From: Nostoc cf. edaphicum LEGE 07299 | GTDB lineage: Bacteria > Cyanobacteriota > Cyanobacteriia > Cyanobacteriales > Nostocaceae | Assembly: GCF_015207245.1 (NCBI RefSeq) | Contig: NZ_JADEXF010000173.1 | Coordinates: forward strand, 1 to 6,840 | Direction of reading: 5' to 3' | DNA length: 6,840 bases | Shown here: positions 6,755 to 6,840 of the stretch, piece by piece | How the letters are laid out: every line of letters starts with the position of its first letter | How positions within the stretch are numbered: position 1 is the first letter of the stretch | Position numbers and translations under genes: made by a program | Notes under the pieces: model-generated | Seen by the model: only the letters and a program-made list of their open reading frames with translations | The model's database searches: none | Told to the model about the DNA's origin: nothing

Positions 6755-6807
6755 TACAAACTTCATAATTTTATTCAATTACACAAAATTTTTCGAGGTA
6801 AGGTAGG

Positions 6808-6840
6808 ATGATAAAAATAGCCGCGCGTAGATATTTAGGC
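6808..6840 (+). CDS. Possible start of a rightward gene, cut by the window end
   Basis: ATG at 6808 opens a frame of 11 codons (MIKIAARRYLG) that runs off the window. It is preceded by purine-rich GAGGTAAGGTAGG (6795-6807), where GAGG at 6795-6798 has a 9-nt gap and AAGG at 6800-6803 a 4-nt gap, both usable as Shine-Dalgarno. An in-frame TAA at 6799-6801 excludes an earlier start. The product cannot be named from 11 residues. It would be divergent from gatA. Confidence 0.4.
   Translation, partial: MIKIAARRYLG

Overview
The window looks like chromosomal DNA from a filamentous, probably heterocyst-forming cyanobacterium (Nostocales, Nostoc/Anabaena-like). The evidence is AT-rich spacers, two exact HIP1 octamers (GCGATCGC at 4154-4161 and 5777-5784), clusters of heptanucleotide tandem repeats, a palindrome built on AGACGCGATTAATCGCGTCT, a DUF4347/Calx-beta surface protein of a type common in these genomes, and a typical cyanobacterial gatA. 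Genus is an inference; no marker gene fixes it.

Layout: 1-109 is a leader with overlapping hairpins, one of them terminator-like. 110-4132 (+) is one very large modular gene of 1340 aa: DUF4347, a beta-sandwich module, a right-handed beta-helix with near-identical tandem turns, then five Calx-beta domains. A hairpin at 4166-4197 probably ends its transcript. The 293-base spacer that follows ends in an inverted repeat whose right arm overlaps the Shine-Dalgarno sequence of the next gene. 4426-4890 (+) is a small membrane-anchored protein with a RodZ-type helix-turn-helix. 4891-4995 separates it from the convergent gatA and carries a palindrome and a heptamer array. 4996-6456 (-) is complete gatA. 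6457-6840 holds a second heptamer array, a candidate extended -10 promoter, an imperfect palindrome, and what may be the first 11 codons of a rightward gene cut by the window edge.

The genes do not form an evident pathway. The large protein is probably exported or cell-surface, the HTH protein is probably at the inner membrane, and GatA is a cytoplasmic housekeeping enzyme for Gln-tRNA(Gln) synthesis. I see no clear new multi-gene system. The observations most worth a second look are: (1) the DUF4347 domain has a His-Gly/Gly-Cys arrangement resembling clan CD (caspase-like) proteases, and its Cys126 is the only cysteine in 1340 residues; (2) the inverted repeat partly masks the start region of the HTH gene; (3) two beta-helix turns are almost identical at the DNA level, which suggests recent repeat expansion.
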